Positions 12,439-26,281 of a stretch of DNA of 64,000 bases are shown piece by piece. The DNA is from Lichtheimia corymbifera B2541 (Eukaryota; Mucoromycota; Mucoromycetes; Mucorales; Lichtheimiaceae). The position numbers and the translations under genes are program-made. The DNA lies in assembly GCA_000697475.1 (NCBI GenBank), contig JNEU01000598.1, positions 1 through 64,000 on the forward strand, in the 5' to 3' direction. The notes beneath the pieces are model-generated. The model searched no databases. It saw only the letters and a list, made by a program, of their open reading frames with translations, and was not told the DNA's origin. Numbering within the stretch: position 1 is the first letter of the stretch; each line of letters opens with the position of its first letter.

Positions 12439-13679
12439 ATGACTAACGACGATTCCAACCAATCTACTGGCACATTGCCTGCACAACCTCCAACTCCTTC
12501 TACACCACAACAGACACCCACAGATACAAAGCCTACACCTCCTCCTGCTGCTACAACCAAGCCAACTGTTCCCACCCCAACACCAGCACAAGCACCACCA
12601 GCAGCAAGTAATGAGCCCTTACGAGAGGACATGTTGAAGAATGCTGTTTCTTTCCTTTCTTCACCCAACGTACGGTCTGCTGATACCGCCAAGAAGGTTG
12701 CGTTTTTACGACAAAAGGGTCTCACTCAACCTGAAATCGAAGAAGCTTTCAAACGTGTTGGCGACAGTGGTGCTGCTGCTGCTACCACTGCTACCACCAC
12801 TACTGCTGCAGCTCCAGCTCCAGTAGCAGTACGATCACAGGTAAGTAAAGCATATAGATCATGTGATTTTTTATTCAATTCGGTTGGTTGGATAGCCTGT
12901 TGCAGCACCAAGTCGTCCCCCTGTTCCTCCTCGAGTACATACTCAAGTTGTGTATTATCCTGTCCCTCCACCTGAGCCAATGCCCTTGCAAAAACTAGTC
13001 GCCCTTGCTGTTTTATTTGGATTCGGTGCTGTGGGTCTCTCAGCTGCAATCTTGCGTGTGATCAAGGTAAAAGCCTGGAATCAATGGATGATATGGCCGT
13101 GTGCTTACATATGTATCATTGTAGTATTTCATTCGACCCATTTTCAAGTCCATTGCCGATTATCAGAGCAATCGTTACAAGGAAAGAAGCGTTGGATTCA
13201 AATCATTGAATGAGAAGCTCTTGAAGGAAGCTGGAAAGGAAAAGGACGGTGATGAAGAAGCCGAAGAAGGTGAAAAGGAAGACAACCAAGAGAACAAGGA
13301 AGGAGAAAAAGAGACTAGCAGCAAACCCTTGGAGCAATTGGGTGAGAAGCATCAAGTCATGTCTGATACGCTTTCACGTTTGGTGAATATGGCTCAAGAC
13401 CGTGTGCAGGCACTCAAGGACAATAAGCCATATAGCGGTCTACGTGATGGGTTGTCAAGTTTGCGATCGACGCTCGAGGATTCAAATGATACCTACTCTT
13501 CTTATTCACCTTATGCATCGTATGGATATGGTCGCAGCTCAGGCTCTCAAGATTCACCTGCTGTGCAAGGATTCAAGAGCGAGATTCGTAGCTTCAAGGG
13601 CATGTTACTCAACCGCCGTAACTTCCCTATGGTGAACACAAGCCGACCTTCTTCTCCATCCACTGCCACTGCCCAGTAA
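12439..13679 (+). CDS. PEX14: peroxin-14, peroxisomal import docking protein
   Basis: Three exons (12439-12840, 12896-13066, 13125-13679) give about 375 residues. Pex14 docks the cargo receptors Pex5 and Pex7 at the peroxisome membrane. After a Pro/Thr-rich leader, the conserved N-terminal domain runs from REDMLKNAVSFL through FLRQKGLTQPEIEEAF, the helix bundle that binds Pex5 WxxxF motifs. A Pro-rich stretch then leads to one hydrophobic segment (LVALAVLFGFGAVGLSAAIL). The acidic Glu/Lys-rich region and coiled coil follow, and the tail is Ser/Tyr-rich. The ATG at 12439 is preferred over the one at 12358 because it is closest to the conserved domain and follows a pyrimidine-rich leader. Confidence 0.93.
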
Positions 13680-13903
13680 AAGTTTTTACCCTTATATAAC
13701 CTAGAATTGTGTATGTGTGTTTGAATAATACTTTTATCATGTTGAAAATTGCAATCCATGGAGGAGAATGGGGAAATGGGCATTGTTAATGCATAAACAA
13801 GGCAATCCATGAGCATCGGAGCAACGTGATCCATTGCTGACATAGCGCTATTCCCCCCAATTTTATTATCAAGGCACCCGCCTCTCTCTTTTCAATCCAG
13901 TAA

Positions 13904-14767
13904 ATGAAGTTGATAGGCTTAACAGGCGGTATTGCTTCTGGTAACTATTGAAGAGGAAGAGTTCCTTCAGCTTTTTTTTATTTACCCAATGTCTATTCAA
14001 AAACAGGCAAATCGACTGTGTCTCGACTACTCCAAGAGCATGAGATCCCCATCATTGATGCTGACAAGATTGCACGTCAAGTAGTGGAACCGGGCCGTTC
14101 TGCCAACAAGCTTATCCGCAAACATTTTGGAGATGATGTATTTCTTCCTGACGGCAATATTGATCGACCGAAACTTGGCCAAGTGATATTTGGAGATCCT
14201 GCTAAGCGAAAGGTCTTGAATCAATGCACCCACCCAGCAGTACGCAAAGAGATGCTCAAGCAAGCGTTCCTTTATTGGATCAAAGGAGCAGATGTGGTGG
14301 TTCTTGATGTTCCTTTGCTATTTGAAAGTGGCATGGATAAACTTGTGGGTACAACAGTGGTTGTTTATTGGTAAGCATTTCAAACTATATCATGCAAGAG
14401 AATAAGATGACTAAATCTCTCTATCTATCTATCTAGCTCTGAAGTATTGCAGCTACAACGATTGATGAAACGAGATGGAATCAATGAGGATGCTGCAGCA
14501 CAACGTATACGATCACAAATGGCCCTTAACGACAAGGTATCCAAGGCTGATGTGGTGATTGATAATTCCAGCGACATATCTCAGCTGCAAGTCCAAGTCA
14601 AGAACCTCATCCAGCGTATACGTCCCTCCACATTGACTTGGATGCTTGAATACGTCGGTCCTCCTGCTATCATTGCTGGTCTTGCTGTAGTTGCCAAGTT
14701 GTATTTACCACGAGCATTATTGTATTTGGGTGATGTCATTGCAAAGAAACGGGCTGGTCTCGCATAA
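13904..14767 (+). CDS. dephospho-CoA kinase
   Basis: Three exons (13904-13940, 14007-14370, 14437-14767) give about 243 residues. The enzyme phosphorylates the ribose 3'-hydroxyl of dephospho-CoA, the last step of CoA synthesis. The P-loop GGIASGKST is split by intron 1, which separates a 37-nt first exon from the rest. DADKIAR and the VVVLDVPLLFESG block are CoaE family signatures, and RIRSQM carries the lid Arg. The C-terminal 40 residues hold a hydrophobic helix (AIIAGLAVVAKLYL) not needed for catalysis, suggesting membrane attachment as in some eukaryotic homologues. It follows PEX14 on the same strand. Confidence 0.93.
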
Positions 14768-14888
14768 GGAATAAAGAGAATGTAGATGAATTACACACCG
14801 CACAAAGCGATTTCTAGAGTGAATTAGACATCCGCTGTATTTTACACCTCTTCCTTTTACACTTACACACAGCTCCGTTCAATTCAAC

Positions 14889-15863
14889 ATGGTACATTGC
14901 AAACTAGAAACGACACCAGATTGGCTCCAATGCTCACATCCATCCTCGATTCATAGACTACCGCCGCTCGTCCAACTTGGGATCCAGCCCGTGGCAACGA
15001 TAGCAAAGCACCTAGTTTCCAATACAGCTCTCGCGATCTTGCTGCTCACACAAAGCTCAAATTCAGGCAAGTGTTGTTGTTGCCATGGAGATTTCTACTT
15101 TGAACCTTGTATTAACAAACGTATATATATATATAAACAGACAACCTGGTCAGGGTACCACGGACGAGATTGGTGATCGTGAACGATTGATTGCCGAATT
15201 GCGTTCAGCCGAACAAGAATACTATGAAAATAAGGACAAAGAAGGAGACGACCGGCAAGACCAAAAGATGATTGGTGGCCCCTCTGCTGATGAAGTGGAT
15301 GCTCGACGTCAACAATTAATGGAAGAAGCTGAAAAGATGGCACAACTGGATAAAGATGCAAGTGATAGCGAAAGCGACAGTGGAGGGAGTAGTAGGTAAA
15401 TATATACATCATCGGATTAGGGTTGTATTTGAATGTCTTGTTTTGACACAGCTTTTATAGTGACGAATCGGATGAATCAGACGACGATGAAGACAATACT
15501 GCAGAGTTATTAGCAACGTTACAAAAGATTCGTCGAGAACGTGCAGAGGAAAAGGAACGACAGGAACGTGAACGACTTGAACAAGAAGAAGCTCAACGTG
15601 AAGAAGAAGCCATGACCGGTAACCCGCTATTGAACATTGGTGATGAAAAGCGAGACTTTAGTGTAAAGAGACGGTAAGGAGGGAACTCGAGTGGATAGAT
15701 GCTTGGCATGTTGTTTAACTTTTTCCTTTTTATTAGCTGGGATGATGATGTGATCTTCAAGAATCAAGCCCGCGGTACCGAAGATAGATCCAAAAAGCGT
15801 TTTGTTAACGACATGTTGCGTTCTGATTTCCATCGTCGTTTCCTTACAAAGTACATCCATTAA
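14889..15863 (+). CDS. CWC15: spliceosome protein Cwc15/Cwf15
   Basis: Five exons (14889-14891, 14957-15066, 15141-15395, 15461-15673, 15737-15863) join to about 235 residues. Cwc15 belongs to the Prp19-associated (NTC) part of the spliceosome. Exon 2 begins with [13 protein letters not shown], the invariant Cwc15 N-terminus, so exon 1 consists of the ATG alone and intron 1 follows the start codon immediately. Intron 2 begins with GC (AG|GCAAGT), not GT; reading it as GC-AG joins LKF to RQPGQG as in all homologues. An acidic Ser/Asp/Glu centre precedes the conserved C-terminal [14 protein letters not shown] block. The gene about an mRNA-splicing factor thus has two unusual introns. Confidence 0.94.
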
Positions 15864-16457
15864 GCATGCCATTTTTACATATCTTCCCAATAAATTCGAT
15901 TTGTGCTTCATTCACAATGCATTACGTTAGTTGTATACGCAGTGTTTTACCTTGGATTGCGTTCTACCGTGATGTATGCAAAGGATCAGTAATTGGTGGT
16001 TCGACAAGATCAAAACTAAAATACCCCCATAAGCTCTGCCAATGTTCCTCATTCACTCGACCCATTCATGGTCATGATTTATCAATAGCAATGTTCTCCA
16101 TGATAAATTACCGATTTCTCTTTTTATACATTTGGCTCTTTATTTGAAAGAAAAGACACCATCTCGTAGCGAAGTACCATATTTACATAAACTCGAATAT
16201 CGCAAAAGCATGACCATAGCTTGGAGTGATGAGCCATAAAAGGAAACGACATCGCACTGACACTGTTACACCAAAGGGAGTGGCACAGCTTTGGGGACTG
16301 ATTTATGCCGATGATTGAAGCTGATGGTGGTGGTGGTGGTCCTGTCATTAAAATACAACTGCGGCAACGCGTGATATTGTTTCCCTGTTGACTTTAAACT
16401 TGCAGTTACATCATGCAGCTACTGGTATTGCTCTCTTCTTCTTTACTACACTCTACA
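15864..16457. other. intergenic, no gene seen
   Basis: Region between the CWC15 stop and the deubiquitinase start. It contains a GGTGGTGGTGGT tract near 16326-16339 and pyrimidine-rich sequence before the next start codon. No supported reading frame. Confidence 0.5.
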
Positions 16458-19400
16458 ATGACTAACTTGAATCTCACTTGCAACAACACCCAGCCCATTG
16501 GCATTGACGGCGACATTGATACTGGCAAGCCACGTAGATCGCGTCGTAATGTTGAACCTATCGATTGGGGATCTGCCAACATGACAACTTTGGGGCCTGA
16601 AAACAAACAACAAGCAAAGTCAATATTGACAGATGGTACATTCCATATATTATTACATTGATGAGTGTATCACTGATCCTTTTACATTGATGTATATAGC
16701 CACGTGGATAGCCATGGAAGAAATGTCACCTGTGGAAGAGGATACTATCGAGCAAAAGTGCTTTCACTGGGAAATCGACAATTGGAGCAATTTACCACAT
16801 GAGGCGCGTGGACCTGTGTTTGAAGCAGGTGGCCATGAATGGTATGTATTATAGCTTCGATATATGGTTTTCCATTCAAACCGACTTTTTGAGTCATAGG
16901 AATCTCCTCCTGTTTCCTCGAGGCAATCATGGTGACTTTTCACATATCTCGGTGTATCTCGAATTGACCAATGCCAAAGACACCTGTCGTCCCGATCAGC
17001 ATGCATGTGCTCAATATGTCATTCTTGTATCATCCATATCCGATCCAACCAACTACTACTGCAAACGTAAGTGATATACTTTAAATATATATGCCTTCGC
17101 TTACACACGAATATAGCGAGTCGTGCTCGTTTCTCGAATTACTGCAAGGATTGGGGATTCAATGACTTTTTGCCGCATGAACGCCTGCTCTCATTCAAAG
17201 ATGATAAGGAACGCGTATCAGTGCCTTTCTTGGAAAACGACCGTATCCGCTTTTCAGTCATTGTCAATGTGGTGCGTGATCCAACGGGTGTATTGTGGAT
17301 GACAGACTTTGAAAAGTAAGTAGATCGGATATGAGGTGGGAGAGGGAAAGCAGTTGTATGTAGCTGACATGCTTTGTTCTTTAGCTACGATTCGAGGGAA
17401 CATACGGGCTTTGTTGGGTTGAGGAACCAAGGCGCCACTTGTTACATGAATTCGCTCTTCCAATCGCTCTATTGCACCAACGCGTTTCGCAAAGCAGTCT
17501 ATCAAATTCCCACCGAGAATGACAATCCCACGGATAGTATTGCTCTATCAATGCAACGTCTCTTCCACAACCTTCAATTCTCAAACAACGCCGTAGGTAA
17601 GCCAACATCATCATCAATTACTTTGCTCCCGGGTACCATTCTAATAAAATAATCATATAGACACGGTGGAAGTGACAAAGTCCTTTAAATGGAATTCACT
17701 GGACACGTTGATGCAACATGATGTTCAAGAGTTCAATCGCCTTCTTCAAGACAAATTGGAGGAAAAAATGATGGTACATACTAGCAGGATCAAGGAATTA
17801 CATGTACTCGCTCATGCTGACAATCCTATTACATAGGGTACTCCCGCGGATGGTGCTATCAGAAGACTTTTTGTCGGACGAATGACAAGCTATATCAGAT
17901 GCATCAATGTTGATTACCAGTCAAATCATTCGGAGGACTATTATGGTATGCAAGAAGAAGGGGTTGATGAGTGATAAAAGTCAATACATTACTAAAGCCT
18001 CCCCTTATGCAGATATACAATTGAACGTCAAAGGTTGCAAGAACCTGGAGGAGTCTTTCAAGGATTATGTGGCTGAGGAGACAATGGATGGTGACAACAA
18101 GTACATGGCGGGAGACCATGGATTACAAGATGCAAAGAAAGGAGTGACCTTTGAATCTTTTCCACCTGTGCTCCACCTGCAATTGAAACGATTCGAGTAT
18201 GACATGAGACGGGATGCCATGGTCAAGGTAATGACAAAAGGGGGAGGGGCAAGAGCTGGATGGATGAGATTCTTATGTATTATGTAGATCAACGATCGGC
18301 ATGAATTTCCTCTCAAGATCGACTTGGAACCTTATTTGTCCCCAACTGCAGATCGATCATCGCCCAATACTTATTTATTACACGGGTAAGATGCTGAAGA
18401 CAGGGAATCAAGATCGATTGCTTACATATATTTTTGTGTAGTGTACTTGTGCATTCTGGGAATGTGAGCAGCGGTCACTATTTTGCATTCATCAAGCCAA
18501 CCAAGGATGAAACATGGTATGTATATGGTGTTGATCCATTATTGTTTTATGCATCTCGTCTTACAATGGACCATGGTAGGCTAAAATTTGACGACGAACG
18601 CGTTACACGTGCTACGCTTGATCATGTCTTGGAACACAATTATGGAAGTCAGACACCCTTTGGTGGCTATTTCAACTTTCAGAGCTTTCGACGATCTTCC
18701 AATGCGTATATGCTGGTTTATATCCGTGAATGCATGGTGGAGGATATATTGGACGCAGTTGACAATTGTGACATACCACAGCATCTATGTAAGTATCGGG
18801 TTTTTGATGGCGTTTGTGATACACTCTCCTTATATAAATTTGCGAACAGGGAAACGATTGAAAGAGGAGGAAATGCTATGGCAAGAGGCACAAAGAAGAC
18901 GAGAAGCTCAACAAATCTACTTGAACGCAAAGGTATTTCTATTCTCCTGCTACTACTAGCAGGTATTCAATGATGCGATGTTTATCTATGTATGTAGGTT
19001 TATCCATCATCTTCATTCCAAATCAATGACCAGTATGGTATCATCAATGAATGTCATCCTGGTCCTATGGCAATGTTCATGTCGGTGCGAAAGAATGAGC
19101 TGTACCATGACTTTAAGAACGATGTTGCAAAGGGCTTCCATATACCTCCTTCAGAAATCAAGCTGTGGTCGCTTATTACTCGATGCAACAAGACACTTCG
19201 TCCCGAGAGATGCATTGACAATGTAGCCGATAGCAATACCAGTAAGTAACCACGCCTTGGTACTATTGCCTTTTTCTAAATAGTGGTGTATACATAGGAT
19301 TGGAAGAATTGATGCGATACATGACCGGCGATTCTCTTTCTCTTTATGTCGAATTTACTGAAGAGTTTGAACCGGCGCCTAGTCCAACTACATACCCGTG

Positions 19401-21070
19401 GCTGTATAGCATGGCCGATGATGGCGAAGAAGAAGCTCTTGACGATGATATTATCTGGTTTTCAAAGGACACTATCTCCACCAAACCAAAGGAAGGCGAC
19501 GCTATGCTCATATTCATCAAAAGCTTTATCCCTGAAAGCCAAGAACTACAGTAAGTATTCTATACCTTGCATACTTTTACGTGCTGGATGACTAATTGAA
19601 AACCATAGCGCTCGAGGCACCATACACGCTTACAAGCATCAAAAGATTGAGTCTGTCTTGGATTGCATACGATGTTTGACGCATTTCTTTTATACTACAC
19701 CTCTGGCTCTTTATGAGGTATGTATAATGTATTGCAAGCGCGTGTTTACAGTATCGAGGTTATTAATGCATGCTATGTATGGTTACATATTAGGAGGAAT
19801 CTCCGGATACTGTCAAGGCACTTCAGACCGATTCCACCTTTGAAGAATCTGGTATCGAAACGGGGGATATCATTTGTGTACAAAAGCAATTATCAGAAGT
19901 AGAGTAAGTGACCACAAGGTATTATGATGAATGGAGTAAGGTATTGATCTTTATTTGACTATGTAGGATGGAGAATATGCGAGAAAGGGGTATGTACCCT
20001 ACTGCTCGGGAATACATTACCTATCTTGCGTGCCGGGTCGATGTCACATTTCAGCCGCAAAGTGGGCAAGAACACCTCCCGGCGCTCACATTGTCCTTGT
20101 TATATACAACGAGCTTTGAGGAGATTGTGGAAGAATTGGGTTACTATGCAAGCATGGATTCCAGCTACGTGCTACTTTTCCGACCTGGGCTTGCAAAACG
20201 AGAAACGCAATGGGTCGCTGTCAGACGTTATGAAGGATGCATTTTGCGAGACTTGTTGACTTTTGCCGATCCAAAGCAACCTTGCTTGGGATATCAATGT
20301 CTGGATATCACCTTGGATGAATATGAATCGCAGCGGGTGATCAGCATCATTGTTTGCAAGGAAAACCTAGCCAGCAGCAATACGCATACCGTCAAACTGA
20401 CCACTGCAAGATCGGTATCCTTTCGAGGGCTTTGGGACAGGATCACATTGGAGACCAATTATGACCTAGCAAAGTATACCGGCAAAATGTGCTTCGTTGT
20501 GGGCATTTGCCACCACTTTTACGAGACCTTTACAATGGATGACTTGATTGCTTACGTTCCGGAAGGAGACAAGTACCAGATTTATGCAGAGGTTAGTATA
20601 TTTATCACAATGACATCCAACAACGTATATACTCACTCATTAGCGTCATTGTGTAGCCTATACCTGAGGATGAACAAAACGTGGAAGCGGACAATGTATG
20701 GCTCCCCGTCTTTCATTACGATGGCGATATCCACCACGCCCACTCGGTGCCTTTCCAGCTTCTGATTAAAAAGGTAATACATTGTATACATAGCAGGGAG
20801 ATTTCATTGTCCTCATGCAACCAATTTTAGAATGAATTATTTTCTGATACCAAAAAGCGACTACAAGCACGAACTGGAATGACCAACGAAGAATGGGGCA
20901 GAGTCAAGTGCTTCCTTATACAAGATGACTTTGTGATAGAAGAATTGAAGGACAATGATAAGCTTTCCGACCGACCTTATACTCCACTACAAGAAACAGT
21001 CATCGGCTTGGACCACCCTGAAAGGACATTTAAACCTATATTCCAAAGACCACTCCGCATTCAAGGTTGA
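16458..21070 (+). CDS. ubiquitin-specific protease, USP7/Ubp15 family
   Basis: A long multi-exon gene (first exons 16458-16635, 16700-16841, 16900-17066, 17117-17315, 17385 onward; over a dozen in all) for roughly 1150-1200 residues. It removes ubiquitin from proteins. The N-terminal MATH/TRAF domain includes FHWEIDNWS and [11 protein letters not shown]. The catalytic domain has the Cys box [19 protein letters not shown] (Cys codon 17440-17442), [11 protein letters not shown], and the His box VSSGHYFAF (His codon 18475-18477). The C-terminal half carries the series of ubiquitin-like and ICP0-binding-type domains typical of USP7 (for example [13 protein letters not shown] near 20228). MATH plus USP plus this tail defines USP7/Ubp15. 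An in-frame ATG at 16413 would add 15 residues. Confidence 0.93.
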
Positions 21071-21333
21071 CCTTACATATGTAGTACATAGGACCAATTG
21101 TACATTTGCAGATAGCATAATTGAAAGTCAAAAGCATGTAGCTCTTTATATTACTTTTCGATTGCATATAAAACAACAAAAGATATGAAAGATGGAAAGA
21201 GAGTATGTGTACATGTATGTGTGCTGCGTTAGAAAAAAGGGGGATTTGTGTGGAATGTGTGTGGTAATAGAAAAAGAATGATGTTGATAGATAATGTGGA
21301 TGCGTCTATAGAGAGAGAGAAAGAGGATCTTGC

Positions 21334-24300
21334 TTATGCACGGTCTGCACTGTTCACATAGTCCAAAGCCTTTTCTTTGACTCGTTCAGCATCTTCCTCA
21401 GAACCATGTTCCTTCTCGTATTGCAGCCATTTCTTGAAAAAGAACTTCATCTTTTTGGAAGACACCTTCATGGATGTGAGACGCTCAAACAATCGTCGGA
21501 TGATTTCTTGGTCACCAGCCTTGATCTCCATATCCACATAGACACTCCAGATATCAATGCGCTTAGGATAGCTGCTCAGCAGACCCTCAAAGATAGTGCG
21601 TCCACGTTCAGGCTCGCCATGCTTGAATTCCATTTGTGCAAATTTGCTGATTGTCTCAACATCTATAAATTGACTACATAAGCACATGCTGTGGATATAA
21701 ACTTTTGTGAACACTTACGATGATGTTTGGGCAGCACCTTGACACAGCGTTGTAACAATTCTCGTGCGCCTTCAACATTGTCGTTCTTGAGATAAAACAG
21801 GCCAAAGTGAGTCCAGAATTTGGGGTTTTGGCTAAACTTTTTGAGAGACTCTTCCAACAAGGCTTGTGCTTTCTATAATAAAAAAAGTCAGTATCCCACA
21901 CGACATGCTAAAATTCTATATGTGTACTTGCCTCGGTCTTTCCGGTGCGTTCATACATCTCGGCCAATTGCATATGCATCTTTTCAGGATCGCAGTAGAC
22001 ACAAGAGCGCTTAAAGACCTCCTCCAATGATTCATCACTGCCGTATGTGTTTTCCAAATTGAGCATTGCCATCCAGACGTTCATTTTTTCTTGTTCTTCA
22101 CGGAAACTGATAGTGTTCAATGCACGGTTACCGATTTCACGTGCCTTTTCAATCTCGGATAGTTGAAGCTGGTATGCCATATAGTTGATCCAAAGAAAAG
22201 AGGAATTGGGTGAACCGACAAGAACACGCTCATAGTCACCAGCTGATTGAGGAGCCGTGGTTGACAATTCAGCTGTTTTATCCTCGACTTGCTTTTCACC
22301 ACCCTTCGTTTTCTTCTTGGCATCTTGCTCTTCGTCCGATTCATCCTCATCAGATTCATCCTCGCTGTCTTGTTTGGTCTCTTGCAAGTTGCCCGACCAG
22401 TCGAAACCTTTGCCACCAAGAGCAGGAACAGCAGCATCATCTTCATTGTCACTGTCAGAGGATTCATCGTCGTCGTCGTCAGCAGCAGCAGCTTCGCCCA
22501 TCGTCTCATCGATATCACGCACATCTTGCATCTCTTCATCTTCTTGTTGAACGTCTTCTTCCTCGTCATTTTCTTCTTCTTCAGATTCAGATTCGAGATC
22601 ATCATCACTGGAAAGTTCATCCATAATATCATCGCCATCTTCATCCTTCTTGTCTCCGACACGGCTCTTGTTCAATGCACCTTCGACGCGGTTGTTCTCG
22701 GTATCAACATGCAAGATTTTGCACTTTACGAGTTGACCAGCAGAGTACAACTTTTGCCAATCCTTGACGAATTCATCCGAAAGGTATCCAATTTTGATGC
22801 GTGCAGTAACATTACGACCGAGACTGACAAATACACCATTGTTGGCAACGTTGCTGACATAGCCCCAGAGGATTTGATCAGCTTCGACATCAGAGACCGA
22901 GTTGATTTCTGGGTTTGCTGTTGCGGGAGGAGCGGCGTCGGGGTTGACACGGCATGAGCGCAAGGAGAGGTCGAATTGGTTCTTTCTGTAGTTGGTAGCA
23001 ATGACAGCGTAACGAACAACCATGCCTTCCTTGTAGTCAGCCAATGGATCGTTGCTGAAGGTATCGACGAGATCAGTGCGGTGAACACGGCCATGGATAC
23101 CATGGGCAATTTGGACTTGCATTCCTTGGTGACGCGTGATACGTTGCACAAGACCAAGACCCACCATGCCGGTCTTGATGCTCTTGACATTGGTAATGCG
23201 AGGAATGGCCTTGTCCTTGGATGGCACAAATTCAGCCATATGATGTTGCTTATCCAAGCTCACAAGTTCAACAGGCACCAATTGGCCAACGACATACTCC
23301 TTTTGGAAGTTGGTAGCCTTGGCAACATCGCTTGATGTGAATTGCTTACGGATCAAGCCATGCAAGTGAGCACCCACCACAATATCCACATGCTTCTTGG
23401 ATATGTTGGTGACAAAACCAAGATAGTGTTCGCCAACCTTGCCCTTGCCAACATCGGTCTTGCTGCCGAGCTTGAGTGAGCAGTCGATCACTTCCTTGAC
23501 ATCATGCGTACGTGTGATAGGCAAGTAACCATGGCCCTTGGTGTTACGCATTCCCAAAATCTTGACGTCAATTTTGTCACCATTCTTGAATTGGCCAAGT
23601 GGGTGCTTGAGATCCTTGACTTGAGAGACATCCGTGAACAACTCTGTGATAGCAACGCGACCATGACGACCATTAGCGAGTTCGATATTCAATTGCATAT
23701 CCTTGACGGTCTTGATCGTGGCCGAAACAATATTGCCAATGGCAAACTTTTCAGCTTCTTCCTTTTTGCGAGCCTCCTTTTCTTGCTTCTTGACCTTGCC
23801 GACGTTGGTCAAAGAGGCAATGATGCGACGTTGATCTTGATTGACGGCATAAATATAGGCCTTCACAGTTTGGCCGATACGGAAAGCAGTTGTAAGATTG
23901 GCGACACGTGCTTCGGTCATTTGCGATGCAGGTACAAATCCGGTCAGACCACCATAGAAACGCAAGATAGCACCACTAGGACGAACCGATTGGATGACAG
24001 CATGGGTGATCATATCAGACTTTGCAGTTTCCCAGCTTGTGATACGGGGCAATGGACTATCAATCAAAGTTTGCTTGAGAGAAACCAAAAGACGGCTATT
24101 GTCGACATCACGCTCCAAAACACGACCACGGATCTTGTTGCCAGGCTTATATTTGAGCTCAGGTTGCTTGAGGGCTGTATCAGCATAGTGGATGACGGGC
24201 ACAAGTGCACTGATACCAGAAGAGATATTCAACAATAAACCGGCACGAATAAACTTTTGAACGGTGCCTTCAATGATATCACCAATCTCAATCTCATTGA

Positions 24301-26045
24301 TGTTGCCATATTTCTCATCGATAACGCTCTTTTTGAGAGTGACGGACAATACATCTTCCATAGGGCTGTAGCTGAGTACACGAGCAGTGTGGACCGTATC
24401 CAAGCCATACTTTGCGGATGTCTCCATGACGTTCTCAATGCGCTCATCCGAAATATTGTTGACCTATTTTACACATATTGTGAGTGATCGACATCCTCCT
24501 TTTGACATATCACCAAGATGACTTACACTTGCAAAGGCTTGAATATCTTCCACGCCCTTGATCGACATATAAAGTCCCTTGTTACGAGCAACACGTACGA
24601 CCTTGACTTCCTCCAACAATGTGCCGTGAGGATAGCGTTCGCCCACATACTGCTGGGCTTGGTTCTTGGTATCGGCCAACAAGTGAGGTAACAATGTACC
24701 ACCGACCATCTTGTGATTGACACCAGGTGCGCAAAACAATATACGGAAAGTGATGCTGTCTCCAACATTATAGGATGATACGTCTCCATTAGGGATTTGG
24801 GAAGCATCGATGGTGGCATCGTAGAGACCCATAAAAGTGATATTCAAGCCCTTGGATTGGACTGCTTTGATGGTGCCGTTGACCTTCAATCCAGGTACAA
24901 CCGAATGGAGACTGGAAGCAGGACTCTTAACCTATAAAGATACTAATCAGTGATCCATCCTTTACCAATAAAAGAGGTGGTAGGTGACTTACAATAGCCT
25001 TGGCAGCTTGATTTGAATCGAGAGTGACATTGACGGTGCGTTGATCCTTCTTTGGTGACTTTTTCACAACACATTGCACAATTTGGCCTGGCACCAATGG
25101 TTCGCCACGGTTATATTCGTTGACATAGGTCTCTGCATCCTTCAAATTGCAAAAGGCGGTAACATCCTTGATACCAAGTGACAAAATGTAACCGTGATCC
25201 TCAACACTCTTGACGCTAGCACTCAAAACCTAGAAGATATATATGTATGAATATTCAATGCATGATACACTGATCATCCAACTTACCGATCCTTCGCTTG
25301 CATCCACCTTGGCAACATCACGGTTGATAGCTTCAGGACGCAATGTAAGCTCAACGTTGGTCTTTGTTCGCTTGTCTGATGGATCAGCTTCCTCCACACG
25401 CACCACACGGCATTGAACAAATTGACCGACACGGAACAACTTGTATAAGCTTGGAAGACCTTGTTCCTCTTCGTCATCCTCGTCGTCGTCGTCATCGTCG
25501 TTGTCATTGTCGTTATCACCAGCAATACGTTCAACAGCTGCGCTGACTTGTTCTGAAATTTCGGTGATAGGAACGACACCAGTGATTTGTGATGGAAGGG
25601 CAACAATGAGCTCAAGGTCTTTGATCTTTGTGATGCATCCAGTCATCAACGTCTCGGGATTCAAATCCTAGTATTCATTGTTTAGTCTCTTGTATTATCC
25701 ATGGATTCAACACTTTTACCTTGAGTGAAAGACGATCGATAGGTGCATGCTTTTCAGTCTTTGGCTTGCTGTCCTTTTTGCTGGCAACTGCTGCCTTCTT
25801 TTTGTCGGTTTTACGTCGTTTCTTTGCTGCAGGCTCGTCAGCAGTCTCTTTACGTTTCTCGCTCTATAATAAAAAGGTGCATGAGTAAGAAGGTTGGCCG
25901 AGAAAGTCAAATGTGCATATCGATCGCTTACACTTTTGAACAAGTCATTGGCAGCCTTGATTGAAATCTGACGGTGTTCGAGTGGTGTAAGAATGCTGGC
26001 ACCTCCACGAGGAAAGTCGATCTCCTCTGACTTTGTTGCTGCCAT
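21334..26045 (-). CDS. RRP5: rRNA biogenesis protein RRP5, S1-repeat and HAT-repeat protein
   Basis: Eight exons (26045-25932, 25863-25720, 25667-25287, 25229-24993, 24931-24527, 24463-21932, 21872-21719, 21662-21334) join in frame to about 1431 residues. Rrp5 is needed for both 18S and 5.8S/25S pre-rRNA processing in the nucleolus. After a Lys/Arg-rich nuclear leader, a long series of S1 RNA-binding domains follows (for example IGDIIEGTVQKFIRAGLLL and IVSATIKTVKDMQLNIEL). Next comes an acidic Asp/Glu/Ser linker. The C-terminal HAT/TPR-like helices (ARELLQRCVKVLPKH, ERGRTIFEGLLSSYPKR) match the end of Rrp5/PDCD11. The length is below the usual 1700-1900. The intron at 21931-21873 begins with GC. 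Divergent open frames on the plus strand are shadows of the acidic region. Confidence 0.94.
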
Positions 26046-26281
26046 GACGAGAAAGAATGGGGTCGAAGGAAAAAGAGATCGATCAAGGAGAGTAACAAAA
26101 ACTTCGGAGGGGTGCAACCACTCAGACATTATCTCCTGCAAATTCACTGCCACCACCGCCATCAGTGGCTTGGATCCCGCCAAGTCCGTTCATGCAAGAA
26201 ACACACTCAAATCATATTACAGAGTATGTCTTTTAAAGAATAAAAAGTATATTATTAGATATATAATTATAATAAAAGTGG

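Noticed and set aside
12375..12725. Minus-strand frame opposite PEX14
   Set aside because: Antisense to the Pro/Thr-rich leader of PEX14; its Gly/Val/Cys composition is a shadow.
22210..22957. Plus-strand frames of up to 222 codons opposite RRP5
   Set aside because: They lie antisense to the acidic Asp/Glu/Ser linker and S1 repeats of RRP5, and consist of Ser/Leu/Phe-biased shadow sequence.
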